The notes: generated from the sequence alone by a model not told the origin. 64,000 nt of DNA from Diploptera punctata (GCA_030220185.1 JASPKZ010008348.1:248001-312000); one strand, 5' to 3'; positions 1-11,140 are shown, counted from the first letter of the stretch. Numbers and translations: made by a program.

Positions 1-195
1 CAATAACAATAATAACATTAATAATGATAATAATAATAATAAACCAATAATAACAATAATGATAACAATAACATTAATTATGATAATATTAATAACAATA
101 ATAATGACAATAATAAAACAATAATAACAATAATGATAATAACAATAACATTATTAATGATAATAATAATAACAATAATTTTATTTATATACAGA
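1..195. repeat. Degenerate AAT/AAC trinucleotide repeat
   Basis: Imperfect run of AATAAC, AATAAT and ATGATAAC units. It abuts the AATA-type tail of the LINE that follows, so it may have grown from that tail. The short open frame across its right half is only low-complexity translation. Confidence 0.9.
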
Positions 196-1315
196 TTTTT
201 AATATTTACACATCTTTCTGTGCCTAAACGTTTTATTTTCCAGTCCTCTTGTTCTTATTCCCGTTCTTATTTCTTGCATCCACGAGTTTCGAGGTCTTCC
301 TTTCCTTCTTCTTCCAGGTGGACACCAATCCAATATTTTCCTCTGTAACCTTTCTTCTTGCATTCGTCCAACATACCCATACCAGTTTAATTGCTTGTAT
401 CTTATATAATCTACTATTGAATATCTAATATTCATTTTTTCTCGTATGACAGTATTTCTTATTTTTTCTAATTTTGGACATCTTCCTGCTCTCTTCAAGG
501 AATCCATTTCCATCGACATAAGTTTTTGTTGAATTTCCAAACTTCAGCTCCATATGTGACAGTACTTCTCACTATTGAATTATATATTTGTAACTTATTT
601 CTTCAGGTTATATGTCTGTTCCATAAGATTCCATTCATCATTACTGTTATTGCTCTACCTTTATTTATTCTGTTCTTAATATCACTTTCTTGTTTGTCCT
701 CTTTATCTACTTTTACTCCCAGATATTCAAATTCTTCACATCCTCTAATATACTCCTTTTGATCGTCTAATATTAAATCTTCGATTTCTGCTCCACATCC
801 CATATAAAATGGTTTTATCTAAATTTATTTTCAAAACCCAGTTTTCGTATTCGTCCAATAATTTTCTGAACATGAACTCCATGTCTTCATGTTCTTGAGC
901 AATTTTATTATCTGGTCATCCGGAAATAATAGTGTATACATTGTATCTGTTGATCCATCTCCAATTGGTACTTCCATTCCTGAACATTTTTTGCTCCAGT
1001 TTGACAGTGCTTTATGTATAAATATCTTAAATAATGTGGGTGATATGCTACAACCTTGACGAAGGCCTTTTGTTACTTTAATTTCTTCTGATACACATTT
1101 TGCAATTTTAATTTTAGATACTGCATTTCTATACACATTTTTTATTTCGTTAATAATTGTATCGTTTATGGCCTTATCTTCTAATGCTTCCCACTACTTT
1201 TGTAAAGGTACGGTGTCATATGCGTTCTCTAAGTCCACAAACGTGAAATGAACTTGTTGGTCGTTATTATTAGTCTTTTCAAACAATTGTTTTATCGCAA
1301 ATATATGATCGTTGT
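185..1315 (-). mobile_element. LINE-A fragment, reverse transcriptase to 3' end
   Basis: Read on the minus strand, three broken pieces lie in LINE order. At 1136-831 is the RT palm: GLRQGCSISPTLFKIFIH, then LLFPDDQ, where FPDD replaces the usual F/YADD, so the catalytic box is damaged. At 803-603 is the post-palm piece with EYLGVKVDKEDKQESDIKNR. At 540-199 is the C-terminal tail with IRYKQLNWYGYVGRMQEERL and a basic RRKGRPRNSW stretch. Stops and frameshifts separate them. The 3' end near 185 runs into an AATA/AAT tail, the family's signature. The 5' part (endonuclease) is missing, as expected for target-primed reverse transcription that stopped early. The element is dead. Confidence 0.85.
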
Positions 1316-1489
1316 AGATCTCTCAGACCTAAAGTATTTTCCCCGTCCCCTCTTATCCTAATTTTTCCCATTTAATCTCATAGCATCTGTGCTACTTTAT
1401 CTTGCTAGCTTCCTCCCATTTGCTTGTAACTTAATTTTCATATGTTTATAATTTTATTCCAAATAGTATTTGATTACTTTTCCATATAT

Positions 1490-3520
1490 AACTAACTAAC
1501 TCTAACTCACTGGCACTATCGAACCCGTAGGTTCATGGCCGCGCGGATATAAGCTCTTCATATATCGCTATCCTGAGCAAATGTTTTCCAATCATCCCCT
1601 GTATAATCTACTTCCCTCAAATCATAGTGAATGTTATTCTCCCACCTCATTATTGGTCTACCAACTGGGCGTTTTCCCTCTGGCTTTCCTACAAGAAGCT
1701 TCCATGCAAGTCTTTCATTCCCCATTCGTGCCACATGTCCTGCCCATCGCAGTCTACGGGACTTAACTGTTCTCATTAAATCTGGCTTCCTATAAAGACC
1801 ATGTAATGCACTGTTAAGCAGTCTACTCCATTCACCTGTTTGTTCATCTCTCTTTGGTCAAAACATTTTTCTAAGAACTTTATTCTCAAATACCCGTAAT
1901 CTCCTTTCCTCCCTTAAAGTAAGAGTCCATGTTTCGCATCCATATAATATAACTGGTAGAATAATAGTTTTATATATTTTCAGTTTAACATTTTTTTGAA
2001 AGGAGTTGGGAACTCAAGAGTCTCTGTAATGCATAATAACACGCATTTCCAGAATTGAGCCTATGTTTAATTTCCTTGTGCATCTCATTCCTGTTTGTGA
2101 TTATTGTTCCTACGTATTTGAATTCAGCCACTTTCTCAAAATTCCCCTCATTTGTCATTAGCTGTCCATATCCATTGTATAATGTATTTTTATGTGTGAC
2201 CATATATTTAGTTTTACTGATATTTACTTCCAGTCCCAATTTCTTAGTGTTACTCAGTAGTGTCTGCGTGTTGGCCTTTAGAATCTCCTCGCTATCGGCC
2301 AATAGTACTACATCATCAGCATAAACAGCAGCTTATTAATACCATTGAATTGTAGGCCTTCTTCATCCTCTAAAGATATAATGGCATGCTCTAGTACAAA
2401 ATTAAATAGTAGAGGAGATAGTGCATCTCCTTGCTTCAACCCATTCTGGATTTCAAAAGTATCCGAAAAATTGTTTGCCTACACTCACCCTACTCTTTGT
2501 GCCATTTAGACACATTCTTATAACTAACCTTTTAGGAATTCCGAACTCCAGTAGGATACTTTATAACGTCTCTCTCTTAATTGAATCGTATACTTTTTTG
2601 AAGTCTACGTATAATTGATGTACAGTACCATTATATTCCCATTTCTTTTCTAAAATCTGTCTTAAGCTAGAAATCTGATCTGTTGTAGACCTGTTTCTTT
2701 TAAATCCACATTGATGATCTCCTAGAATCTCATCAATATAAGGAGTAAGTCTGGTTACTAATATATTTGTTAGAATTTTGTACGAAGTTGAAAGTAATTG
2801 AGATGCCCCTATTAGTTGTTGCAATACAGTTTTATCTCCTTTCTTATAAATTGGTATGATAATTGATTCTTTCCATTCATCTGGAAGAGCTTCTTTATCC
2901 CAAATCATATTGAGTAACTGGCGTATCTTGTCCATCAATTTTTCTCCCCCAGATTTTATCAGTTCTGCTGGGATCTCATCTGAACCTGATACTTTTTACA
3001 GCTTCAATTTTTCTATCGGCATTTCAACATCTAATGCACTTGGTTCTACGATTAGCATTTCTGCTGTCTGTAAATTATCCTCTTCAATATCCTGTCTGTA
3101 TGTACATTTAATAGCTGATTAAAGCAACTTTTCCATCTATTTAATATAGTCCTGGAATCTGCAACAACATCCCCATTTTCAGTCCTAATTATGTTTCTTC
3201 TAGCCTGAAAGCCTTTCTTCTCTATCCTAATTCCCTGATATAATTCTGTAATGTTCCTATTTTTGGCATTCATTTCAAGATCATTAATCATCTGTCTCAG
3301 GTATTCCCTCTTTTTACTCTTTAGTAACCTCGTGGTTTCCCGTCTAACACTACCCAATTGCTCCAAATTTACCTCATTTGGCTCGTGTAACCATTCCATC
3401 TTGCTTGTTTTCTTTACAATGTCGGCACATTCCTCATCAAACCATTTCTTGTTTTGCCTCTTTTTTAAGTAACCAGTATATTTTTCCACATATACGGCTA
3501 AAAACATTCATTATGGTGAT
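1490..3520 (-). mobile_element. LINE-B, longest copy (linker, RT, C-terminus)
   Basis: Best-preserved member of the most numerous LINE here. On the minus strand: 3507-3052, the linker before RT (KKRQNKKWFDEECADIVKK and the arginine-rich stretch after it); 2938-2561, RT fingers and palm (ALPDEWKESIIIPIYKKGDK, HQCGFKRNRSTTDQI, LYVDFKKVYDSI); 2302-1985, just after the YADD box region (ADSEEILKANTQTLLSNTKK, ISKTKYMVTH, KYVGTIIT); 1776-1558, the tail (RRLRWAGHVARMGNERLAWK, GKPEGKRPVGRP). Several stops and frameshifts separate the parts. The 3' end at 1490-1560 has the family end (strand-reversed GGTTCGATAGTGCCAGTGAG) followed by GTTA repeats. The endonuclease is missing. Not functional. Confidence 0.88.
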
Positions 3521-3534
3521 TCATCTATAATTAT

Positions 3535-4090
3535 TGCACTCATCGTTTCATCCTTTCTTATGAATGACTGATATCAACCCAATTTTCCATTTTACTGGTA
3601 CATCTTCCCCGTTTAGGCATATCTCACAAAGGCTCCTTAACAATTCAAATCATTTCCTTGTACCATCATCGTCCTTTCAAGTATTAGGCCCAGTGGCCCG
3701 TTACGCCATTTCTTGTCCTTGAGTATTGCTTGGTTGTCAACGTGTATATCCTTCCGGTTTTGAATCTTTGGAGACTTGAAAGCAAGTTGATTTCCTACCA
3801 GTCGGTTGCTAGCCGAAAAGTACTAAGTCCAGTGGTGGGGCTGCCACCTAAAGCCTCTGGACAGGCATGAAGGAGGATTAGCATTTACTCTAATCCTGAT
3901 GTAACAGTTACCGCTGTGACTCGGTCCCCAGAGCCTCGTTTGTTATAAACAGGTTGCACCACGTGAAGTTGAGGTTGGGATTTAAGTAGGAGAGGTTATT
4001 GAATGCACATCACTACTCTTTTGTAACCCTTCCTTGTACCATATTTAATTAATTCTGGCTGTACTCCTTCTTCCCCACAAGCCGTTCCAT
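3535..4090 (-). mobile_element. LINE RT remnant interrupted by retroposon R
   Basis: Two short minus-strand pieces of one LINE RT. At about 4085-4043 the frame reads LKNGTACGEEGVQPELIKYG, and at about 3653-3540 it reads LCEICLNGEDVPVKWKIGLI followed by SVIHKKG. Both are typical of the start of a LINE RT domain. They would be adjacent without the 363-bp insert between them. A different lineage from LINE-B just downstream. Confidence 0.65.
3654..4042 (-). mobile_element. Retroposon R, copy 1, with 13-bp target duplication
   Basis: The insert 3667-4029 is flanked by the perfect 13-bp direct repeat TTCCTTGTACCAT (3654-3666 and 4030-4042). Its minus-strand 3' half is homologous to the insert at 9076-9499 (shared CCTAATACTTG end and a block around 3780-3880). 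There is no tRNA-like head and no coding frame. Its other half resembles the LINE 5' region at 5990-6070, so it may be an internally deleted LINE mobilised by a LINE machinery. The 3' end carries a short GAT-type tail. Confidence 0.7.
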
Positions 4091-4165
4091 TTTTAAACTT
4101 CCAATTGCTAACAACAATAATGACAGTAATAATAACAATACTACTAACAAAACAACAATAACAAT
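4091..4165. repeat. AAC/AAT-rich simple repeat
   Basis: Short imperfect run of AACAATAA-type units between two LINE pieces. Confidence 0.7.
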
Positions 4166-4640
4166 AGATAGGTAGATCATCGGTTCATTAATGTCTTTGA
4201 GACATCATCCGATTCCCAATAGCCAATTTTGTCGGTCCATCCAATTTCCTGGTTGTAGATGTTTCTCCTTCATGTATAAATATATTTCCTGACTCCAGGA
4301 GGTTTTAGGTCTTCCTCTGCCTCGTCTTTCCTCAGGTTTCCATTCCAAAACAGATTTTGGTAGCCGATCCTCTTCCATTCGCTGGACATGTCCGTACCAT
4401 CTTAATTGCTGAGTTTTAATGTAATCTAAAATAGTGTCTTCATTTTCTTCCTAATTTTTTCTCTTCTTGAAATTCTTGCTGCCCTTAGTATAAAATCCAT
4501 TTCCGTTGCCAAAATATACTTATTTGTTTTTGTTGCTAATGGCCAAAGTTCTGCTCTATAAGTAATGAGGCTTTTAACAATTGTGTGATATATATTAATT
4601 TTATTTTTATTACTTACATTTTTATCCCACAATATTCTAT
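4165..4640 (-). mobile_element. LINE-A-like C-terminal fragment
   Basis: Minus strand: 4632-4426 reads VSNKNKINIYHTIVKSLITY, then ATEMDFILRAARISRREKIR. After a frame break, 4420-4200 reads QLRWYGHVQRMEEDRLPKSV and RRGRGRPKTSW, ending with a stop near 4205. This is the post-RT tail common to this LINE group (LINE-A-like: E.DF.RRAA.IS). Everything upstream is missing. Confidence 0.8.
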
Positions 4641-4659
4641 TGAGGAAAACAATTGCAAA

Positions 4660-5424
4660 TTTTCCTTTATTATTTCTATTTTGAACAATAACTCAAGTAT
4701 TAATAACTTACTTTTCGCCGATGATTTAGTCTTACTACACCATGTTGAAGATCTGTTACAATTGGCTGCTTACAAACTAAATGCAACATGTAGCGATTAT
4801 AATTTTAAAATTTCAATAAGTAAAACAAAAGTAATGGCATTTTGTGGAAGAAATGCTCTGCGTGCAAAAATAGTAATTAGAGACGAAATTATTGAACAAG
4901 TATCCCACTTTAAATATTTAGGATGTGACATCAGCTATGAGTATGATAAAGATATTGAACACAAAACACATCAGCTTCAAACTATTTGTGGTACAATAAA
5001 TAGAGCATTGAATAATAAAGCCCATAAACAAACAAAATTAAAATTTTATAAAACAATGGCTGTCCCTGTCCTTTTGTATGGGAGTGAATCTTGGATTACC
5101 ACTACCAAACAAGAAAGTAAAATCCAAGCAGCCGAAATGAAATTTTTAAGAAGAGTAAAAGGCTGCACTAGAATGGACCAGATAAGAAAACGAAGATATC
5201 CGTGAAGAACTGCAGATCTACTCCCATAAAAGAAAATATATTTAACAAGATACAGTGGAAAGAACATGTAGAAAGAATGGAAGAAAGTAGATTACCAAAT
5301 AAAATCTTCCATTATTGTCCAAGAGGAAGAAGAGATGTCGGACGTCCTCGGAAGAGATGGTCTTAGATCTATTAGTGAAGACGGAACAGGCAACTCTTGC
5401 CTAAACCAGGAAGTGAAGAAGAAG
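4660..5424 (+). mobile_element. LINE-C fragment, RT palm to C-terminus
   Basis: One open stretch to 5205 reads LLFADDLVLLHHVEDLLQLA (the catalytic F-A-D-D box is intact), then FKISISKTKVMAFCGRN, FKYLGCDISYEYDKDIEHKT, VPVLLYGSESWITT and RVKGCTRMDQIRK. A one-base shift near 5195 moves the frame; the continuation carries NEDIREEL-like residues and stops. It shares the KTKVMAF.GR and LYG.E.W layout with the longer LINE-C at 50.8-54.2 kb. The 5' boundary cannot be set; the residues before about 4690 are probably not part of it. Confidence 0.82.
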
Positions 5425-5935
5425 ATTTCTATTTCTTATTTCCTCTTCATAACTCCCATTTTTATTTATTTTAATTCCTAAATATATGATCTCACTACAA
5501 GATTTTATTGATTCTCCAGTCTCCAAAATTAAATTTTGTTCTGGTTCACCAATTGATAAATATTTTTGTTTTTTTCATGTTCAAATTTAATTCCCATTTT
5601 TCATATTCTTGTATTAATTTTCTAGTCATATATTCTAAATCTTCATAATCTTGTGCAATTAACAATTGATCATCTGCAAAATGTAAGTTGTATAAAGTTT
5701 TGTTTGAAATAGGAATTTCCATGCTTGAACATTTTCTCCTCCAATTCTTTAATATTTCATGTACATATATTTTAAACAGAGTCGGTGAAAGATAACCTTG
5801 ACGAAGACCTTTATTTATCGTAAAACCATGTGACAATTTACTGCCAATTTTAATTTTAGACATGCAATTGTCATATAAATTTTGTATAGCTTTATATATA
5901 ATTCCCATACGTCTTAAAGCAATCCATAGTTTCTC
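5425..5935 (-). mobile_element. LINE-A fragment, RT palm
   Basis: Minus strand 5908-5546 reads MGIIYKAIQNLYDNCMSKIK, KGLRQGYLSPTLFKIYVHEI, then NLHFADDQLLIAQDYEDLEY with an intact F-A-D-D catalytic box, then MKKTKIF. Beyond 5546 a second frame continues with IIYLGIKINKNGSYEEEIRN. It abuts LINE-C on the left and a LINE 5' region on the right, so three LINE pieces are packed end to end. Confidence 0.82.
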
Positions 5936-6725
5936 TATAGGGAAGATGCTAAGAGGGAGGAGAACCTCTAATTGCTTTAAATTCTAAGACTTAGAGGAAC
6001 CGACCTGCACATCTTCCTAGTGCCCAATCCCACCTTCACGTTGTGCAGCTGTTAGTAACCATATAACTTATGTGATGAATGGATAGTATGGGCTACTGGT
6101 TAGCTTGGTGAGATATTGACCGATATGGTATTACTTCCACTTTCATATCGTATCTCTTTTTTATCTTTCCTATCCAGTCTCTCTGGACTGAACACTTGTT
6201 GTTTTCCGACCCCGATGGTATTAGAATATTCGAGGCCTAGGGGATGATTTGATATTATATTTTCTGTCAAATTCTTCCTATTAAGGGCAGATCAGCCTCT
6301 TAGCTCTAGTGAAAGCAACTGATCTAAGGATGGACACTTGAAAAAGTCCCTGGTCCTACAAGTTGGGGGTTGATGCGGTAGGCCAGCTCCCTCCCATCAG
6401 AAAAAAAATACAGTGCTAAAAAACCTAATAGAGATAAGCCGGTCAGATAAAAAGGAAGCTATGGAAAAGAACTCTGCTAATTGAAATATGAAGTGCACAA
6501 GGCGTAAGGAATAAAATGGAGGAAATTCTTAAGTAGATGGACAATTTGAAACAGGACATCATCATACTTACAGAAACAAAGAAGAAAGGAGAAGGAATAT
6601 AAACTTTAGGATCATATGTTCATATTCACAGAGGTGTTAAAAAGAATGAAAGGGCTAAAAGAGGGGTTTCAGTACTTACCAAGAAGAAATATAAGAGATA
6701 TATCACAAACTGGGAATCAATAAAT
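5936..6725 (+). mobile_element. LINE 5' region and start of APE endonuclease
   Basis: The first 450 bases look like a LINE 5' untranslated region (related to retroposon R at 3.9-4.0 kb). From about 6465 the plus strand reads IWSAQGVRNKMEEILK, then DIIILTETKKKGEG, then RAKRGVSVLTKKKYKRYITN. This is the N-terminus of an AP-endonuclease-like LINE domain, in which TETK carries the catalytic glutamate. In-frame stops follow EILK and GEG. The piece ends abruptly in an AAT microsatellite at about 6720. Confidence 0.7.
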
Positions 6726-6781
6726 AATAAAATAATAGCATTAATAATAATGACAATAATAACAATAATAGTAAATAATAC

Positions 6782-6842
<61 letters not shown>
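6720..6842. repeat. AAT microsatellite
   Basis: Imperfect then perfect AAT repeats, perfect from about 6782 to 6840. The long isoleucine and leucine reading frames here are repeat translation, not genes. Confidence 0.97.
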
Positions 6843-6843
<1 letters not shown>

Positions 6844-7182
6844 GCGTGGAGAGAATGTTAGTTTTGATCCCAATACGGACATTGAACCCAGAAGTAGCGA
6901 TGATAATGACATTCACAATACTCTCTACTCCAGTTTGTTATCGCGCATGACCACCGGGAAGTCTATCCTCGGGTTGGCAGGGGAAGCGCAGTTGTACGCT
7001 GTCCCGCGTTCAGTCCACATCACGTGCTGTTACAATACATGTCTACAGTGTGGTCCCGGCCAACAACATGCCTCATAATTAACAGGTCTGTTATTCTCAA
7101 CATTCATTCAGTTTTAGAGGATTCTACATGAATTCAAATAAGAAGACGAAAAAAAAAACATAATTTATTATTGCAGTATTAT
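6843..7182. other. Unassigned 340 bp
   Basis: Mixed-composition sequence with a GC-richer block at 6950-7080. I see no credible coding frame, no tRNA-like boxes and no copy elsewhere in the window. Confidence 0.5.
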
Positions 7183-7866
7183 CATAAGTAATGTCACGAG
7201 TGATACCTAAAGCATCGATAAATTCACGAGCGACTTCGTAACTCGTGAATTTATCTAGAGGATTTGGAAATCAAGAGTGACATTTGGTAGGACTATTTAA
7301 CGAACACAATTAAGCTGTTTACTCAAAAACCACTATTTAAATATATTTACCGGTTAAAAAAAATATATATAATGTAAACGGCGATGTTTGAAAACAAATT
7401 AGAAATGTGAGGTTATGTTTATTCACTACAACTTAATCATATTATATATTGACAAATACGTCCGCAATTATGTAAGAATGCACCCTAGTGGAGAAAAAAT
7501 GAAACACATCAAACTGTGTATTATAACCAACATTATATATTATTATTTTTTTAGGGAACAACTACTAAAATAATTATTTAAACACACAATTATTGAACAC
7601 ACAATTATCAGATTATAGTTCGAAGGAATCTGTTCATTATTTACTATATTCAACGTATTTGTTGGAGATTCAGTCACTGCAAAATAATGCTCTGACCTGT
7701 TCAGAATATTAAAAAGGAGGAGATTTCTTTGCCACAAAAGCAGGAGCTGGTAAACAGGATTTGATACATAGCGAGGTGAGACACGACTGTCATTGGTTGT
7801 AAAACAAAATTAATTGAAACGTGATTGGTCATTAACTCCCATTTTGGGCATGAGTTAAATAGTCTG
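7183..7866 (+). mobile_element. Element P, copy 1
   Basis: Non-autonomous element repeated eight times here. Left end: a hairpin of about 100 bp whose arms contain GATTTCCAAATT-type and AAATTCACGA-type blocks (arms diverged in this copy). Then GGACTATTTAACGAA, an AT-rich body with the landmark GGCGATGTTTGAAAACAAAT, and the right end GGGCATGAGTTAAATAGTC, which contains the inverse of GACTATTTAAC. No coding frame of note. Confidence 0.8.
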
Positions 7867-7894
7867 AGAAAAAAAAAGGCTTTTTTTCCCAAAA

Positions 7895-8240
7895 AAAGAA
7901 TATTTATATGATAAATAGCTTAAAATAAAGTGAGAAGTTAACTCATACTCACCTAAAATCACCATACTTCCAATGTAAAATATGTATTCGTCTTTTCTCA
8001 TTCAATGTAGCCAACTTATGCTAACAAAAAGTCATAGCTAAATTAATCTGGTGTTATCTAACTTGCTCATTAATATAGGTGGACTCTTGGAATAGAATCC
8101 CCTTGTATGTGAGTAAACATGTTGGCAATTAGCTCCGCGGGAACATGTGTATCACATTGGCCAACATGACGCTAAAGTCTCTTGTTATCCGATGGAATAT
8201 TCATAAGTGGCATAGTATAGCCCTAAATTTATTTACGCGT
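7895..8240 (+). repeat. Repeat G, copy 1
   Basis: Matches 36,860-37,144 plus 37,559-37,605 and, inverted, 42,776-42,970. Shared landmarks are GTAGCCAACTTAT, a block on either side of ATCCCCTT, GCGGGAACRTGTG, CCAACATGAC and GATRGAATATTCA. The class is unknown. Confidence 0.65.
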
Positions 8241-9063
8241 ATTTTGTATTTTTAACAGTTTGTGTTGTGTTGGTAATTTAGTGTTTGTTGTTTATATTGT
8301 ATCCGAGCTAAGTTCCAGTTGTACGTAAACAAACTTGCATAAGGTATTACTCCGTCTATTGGTGGAACTGTGAAGCTACTTTTACCCGCCATATGACTGA
8401 ATTGTATACAATAGAAACACTGTTCTTAGGAAACATCGTATTTTACAGGAAATAAGACTGAATACAAGATAATATGGTACCAATAATTAGTAACTTCCTC
8501 CATTTATTATTTATTTATGACAAATTATATATGGGTCTACTTAATTAGACGTTTACGCTTTTTCCATGATGTCGATAGATATCCTTTATTTACAATTTCA
8601 TCATGAGCAAAATTTATGCTCAATGATGACTCACCTGTAAATTCTGCTGTTATTTTCACCACATCCTCATTGCCTTATCTGGGGTGTTTTTCACTAAATT
8701 TTTATAAAACAATCAAAATAATTTGTTTCTCTCCGCTTTTCAAATGTTTTCCTTCTTGATGCATCAAAAATTGTATAGGAGAAGCAGCCGTTTGAAACAA
8801 TTGAAATGCCATCATATTCTACATTGCGCAGGCGTAAGAATGAAACAATGCTTATTTAATGTGTTAAAATTGTAATTATATATTTTAAGATTCTCCCATA
8901 TAACTTATGTAGACATGTGCTAGATAATATATATTTTTATTTTCTTTATTTCAAGTGTTGGAGAGCGAACTATATTCTCTTACTTTTTAAAGGTAAAACC
9001 GTTATTCGACCAATGAAAATACAGTCATACAACTGGTTTGTTTACGTTACAACTGGAACTTAG
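8241..9063. other. Unassigned 820 bp
   Basis: AT-rich. The first 70 bases (TTTGTGTTGTGTTGGTAATTTAGTGT region) recur in diverged form at 9530-9605. A 46-codon minus-strand open frame at 8674-8537 has neither a start codon nor a usable splice acceptor. Nothing recognised. Confidence 0.5.
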
Positions 9064-9511
9064 ATCGGAAGAAGTCTTCTTCTTCTTCCTTCCAAGTATT
9101 AGGCCAAGGCCTGTTACGATCCCATAGAAAATTTTCCCTCCAGCGCTTCCAGGAAATTCTCGTATAAGACTTGAAAGCATAATAATAGTCCCTTCGATTG
9201 GTTGCTGGCCAAAGGAAGGCAAGACCAGTGATGGGACTGCCATCTTATAGCCTCTGGTCAGGCTTTCTGGAGAAGAAAAGAAAATAAAGAAAAGAAGAAA
9301 TGGAAGAAAGGAAAGACTCCCTAGCCCTCAGATGCCCTAATAGCGTCGGGGTCGAAAAAAAAACAAGAGTTAACCAAGAGAGGTTAGATAGTAAAGTTAA
9401 AAAAGTGCAAAACACAAGTAAGTGGAAGAAATGTTTTGCTCAGCTTGGGCACCTTGTGGTCGCCATCCACATATCCCCTAGATGAGGACCCCTGAGGTAA
9501 TCGGAAGAAGT
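9064..9511 (-). mobile_element. Retroposon R, copy 2, with 12-bp target duplication
   Basis: Insert 9076-9499 (424 bp) lies between perfect copies of ATCGGAAGAAGT (9064-9075 and 9500-9511). Read on the minus strand it ends in CCTAATACTTGGAAGG followed by an AAG-repeat tail. It is homologous in its 3' half to copy 1 at 3667-4029. No tRNA-like promoter and no coding frame beyond spurious lysine-rich pieces. The clean duplication suggests a fairly recent insertion. Confidence 0.75.
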
Positions 9512-9764
9512 ATAGTCTGTTATTGTCACTATTTATACAATTTTTTTTTATTTTGTGTTTTTAGCATTTTGTGTTTTGTTGGTAGTTTAGTGTTTATTAT
9601 ATATTGAGTGGTTTACAACTCGCAAGTACAGGCATTCATTTATTGTTTTCACTGCAGTTACACACTTTTAAATAAGCTGCCATCAGAAGGCATTCAGTTT
9701 CTCCAATATATAAGCTGAAGTAGCAAAATCGAATACTTTTTTTTTCTCAATGTCATTTCGACAT
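9512..9764. other. Unassigned, partly similar to 8225-8300
   Basis: The left part repeats, with divergence, the sequence just right of repeat G. Nothing else recognised. Confidence 0.45.
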
Positions 9765-10212
9765 TCTGGTATTCTCTCCTGGCATGGCGTTATTGTAATC
9801 CACTTCTAAGGTTGGGGCGCCTGGAAGGTGGAGTTACGCTACCCCGATGATATATGATATGTGATGATGATGGTAATGATGCGCTAGGAGAGACCTTAAT
9901 CCTAAACTTAATAAATATGTTAATGAAGGCCAGATGATGTTCGGGGACCGTTTGGGCCTTAAAGTTGTCTGACATTTGTCTAACTAAAAAAAAAAAACTC
10001 CAAGTGCGACAGGCCTTGAAGGCCCTTGACCTACTAGCCGGCTCCTGGCCTCACATTCACGTGTTAATCACAGAGGTAGATGATCTTCTTGCAACTGAGG
10101 AAAAACGCCGAGAAAACCATCACTCAGGAAGCTTGTCCCGACCGGGGATCAAACCCGCCCCCGCTGCGTGACAAGGCAACACGCTACTTCGAGACCAAAG
10201 CGGTGGATTGAA
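9765..10212 (-). mobile_element. SINE-3, with a small internal insertion
   Basis: The minus strand begins at 10,212 with a tRNA-like head (CCGCTTTGGTCTCGAAGTAG, then GGTTTGATCCCCGG as B box). It runs through the conserved GTAAGACAAATG region and ends in the SINE-3 body (AGAAGTGGATTACAATAACG, then ATGCCAGGAGAGAATACCAG). About 108 bp (9986-10093), beginning with an A-run and absent from other SINE copies, interrupt the middle. The head matches SINE-2 but the body differs. Confidence 0.82.
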
Positions 10213-10229
10213 TCATATATTTTAATTAT

Positions 10230-10428
10230 AGTATTAAGAGATATCGGGTTATGTGGGTGTGGTCCATGACTGACGTTTTTCCTTCGACTGCGGAGGGCAT
10301 CTTCAGTAGCGAGTAGGCCTAATTCTAGTTCCCGGTCGGAGGATCGACTCTTCACTGAAGATACCTTCCGCAGTCGAGGGAGAAACATCAGTCATGGACC
10401 ACGTCCATAATCTCTTAATATTATGACT
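10230..10428. repeat. 199-bp inverted repeat (foldback)
   Basis: The left arm, about 10230-10307, contains TATTAAGAGAT, GTGGTCCATGACTGA, TCGACTGCGGA and ATCTTCAGT. The right arm, about 10357-10428, has the same blocks inverted and in mirrored order. The loop is about 50 bp (AGTAGCGAGTAGGCC onwards). There is no coding content. It sits 15 bp from the tRNA-like head of SINE-3. Confidence 0.85.
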
Positions 10429-10744
10429 ACCGGCCGTGGAAGCTTAGTTTCCGCGTGACGGACATTTTGATATTGTGACCTCGACATGTATTTTATTAGA
10501 TTAGAGTTAGGTCTATAAGAAAGTAAGGGTTACAGTAAAACATAGCGTGATCCTAAAGTGCATCTCATTCAATATTTAATGTGATTACATAACTGACATT
10601 CACGAAGCCAACTCGTGGCGGCGAACTGATGAAAAATATATACTTAATAATAAACTTTAAATTGGACGGCGTTATGCATCAATCGGCAATGCACCATTAT
10701 GTCAATTTCGAAAAAAAAACACGCTTAAAGTTTCATCATCATAT
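10429..10744. other. Unassigned 315 bp
   Basis: No coding frame, repeat match or boxes recognised. Confidence 0.5.
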
Positions 10745-11140
10745 TAAAAATTGAATGTTTTGGCCTTCTCAATAATCTTCAGTCGCTTTCAGGTTTGTCA
10801 CCCTCTTCTTCAAATCCTCCCAAACATCGTCCTGCCATCTCATCTTAGATCTACCAACAGCTTCCATTTATATAGTTTTTTTAACTAATCTCTGTTCATC
10901 CATTCTCATCAGATGACCAAACCATCCAATCCTAAGGGATCTGATATGATTTATTATATTTTGATTTTTAATTATATTATTTAATTCACTATTTGTTTTG
11001 ATTTTCCAAGTTTGGTCTGGTCCTTTATTTTGGACCATACATTTTTCTAAGTATCTTTCTTTCAAAAATTGACAATTTTTGTTTGATTGTTTCTTTGAGA
11101 GTCCAAGTTTCACTTGCATAAGTCACTATTTAAAGTTTGA
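10745..11140 (-). mobile_element. LINE-F C-terminal fragment
   Basis: Minus-strand frame 11119-10868 reads KLGLSKKQSNKNCQFLKERY and NHIRSLRIGWFGHLMRMDEQ. A broken continuation from 10868 to about 10745 contains KWKLLVD and, at the end, EKAKTF. The pattern (YG.E.W.L, a cysteine- or arginine-rich turn, then L.W.GHV.RM) is the post-RT tail of this LINE group. Only the last 130 or so codons remain and several stops are present. Confidence 0.75.

Noticed and set aside
8537..8674. 46-codon minus-strand frame (VVKITAEFTGESSLS) that looks protein-like
   Set aside because: No start codon, and the nearest splice-acceptor-like CCCAG would place a stop at its first codon. No match to a known family by eye.
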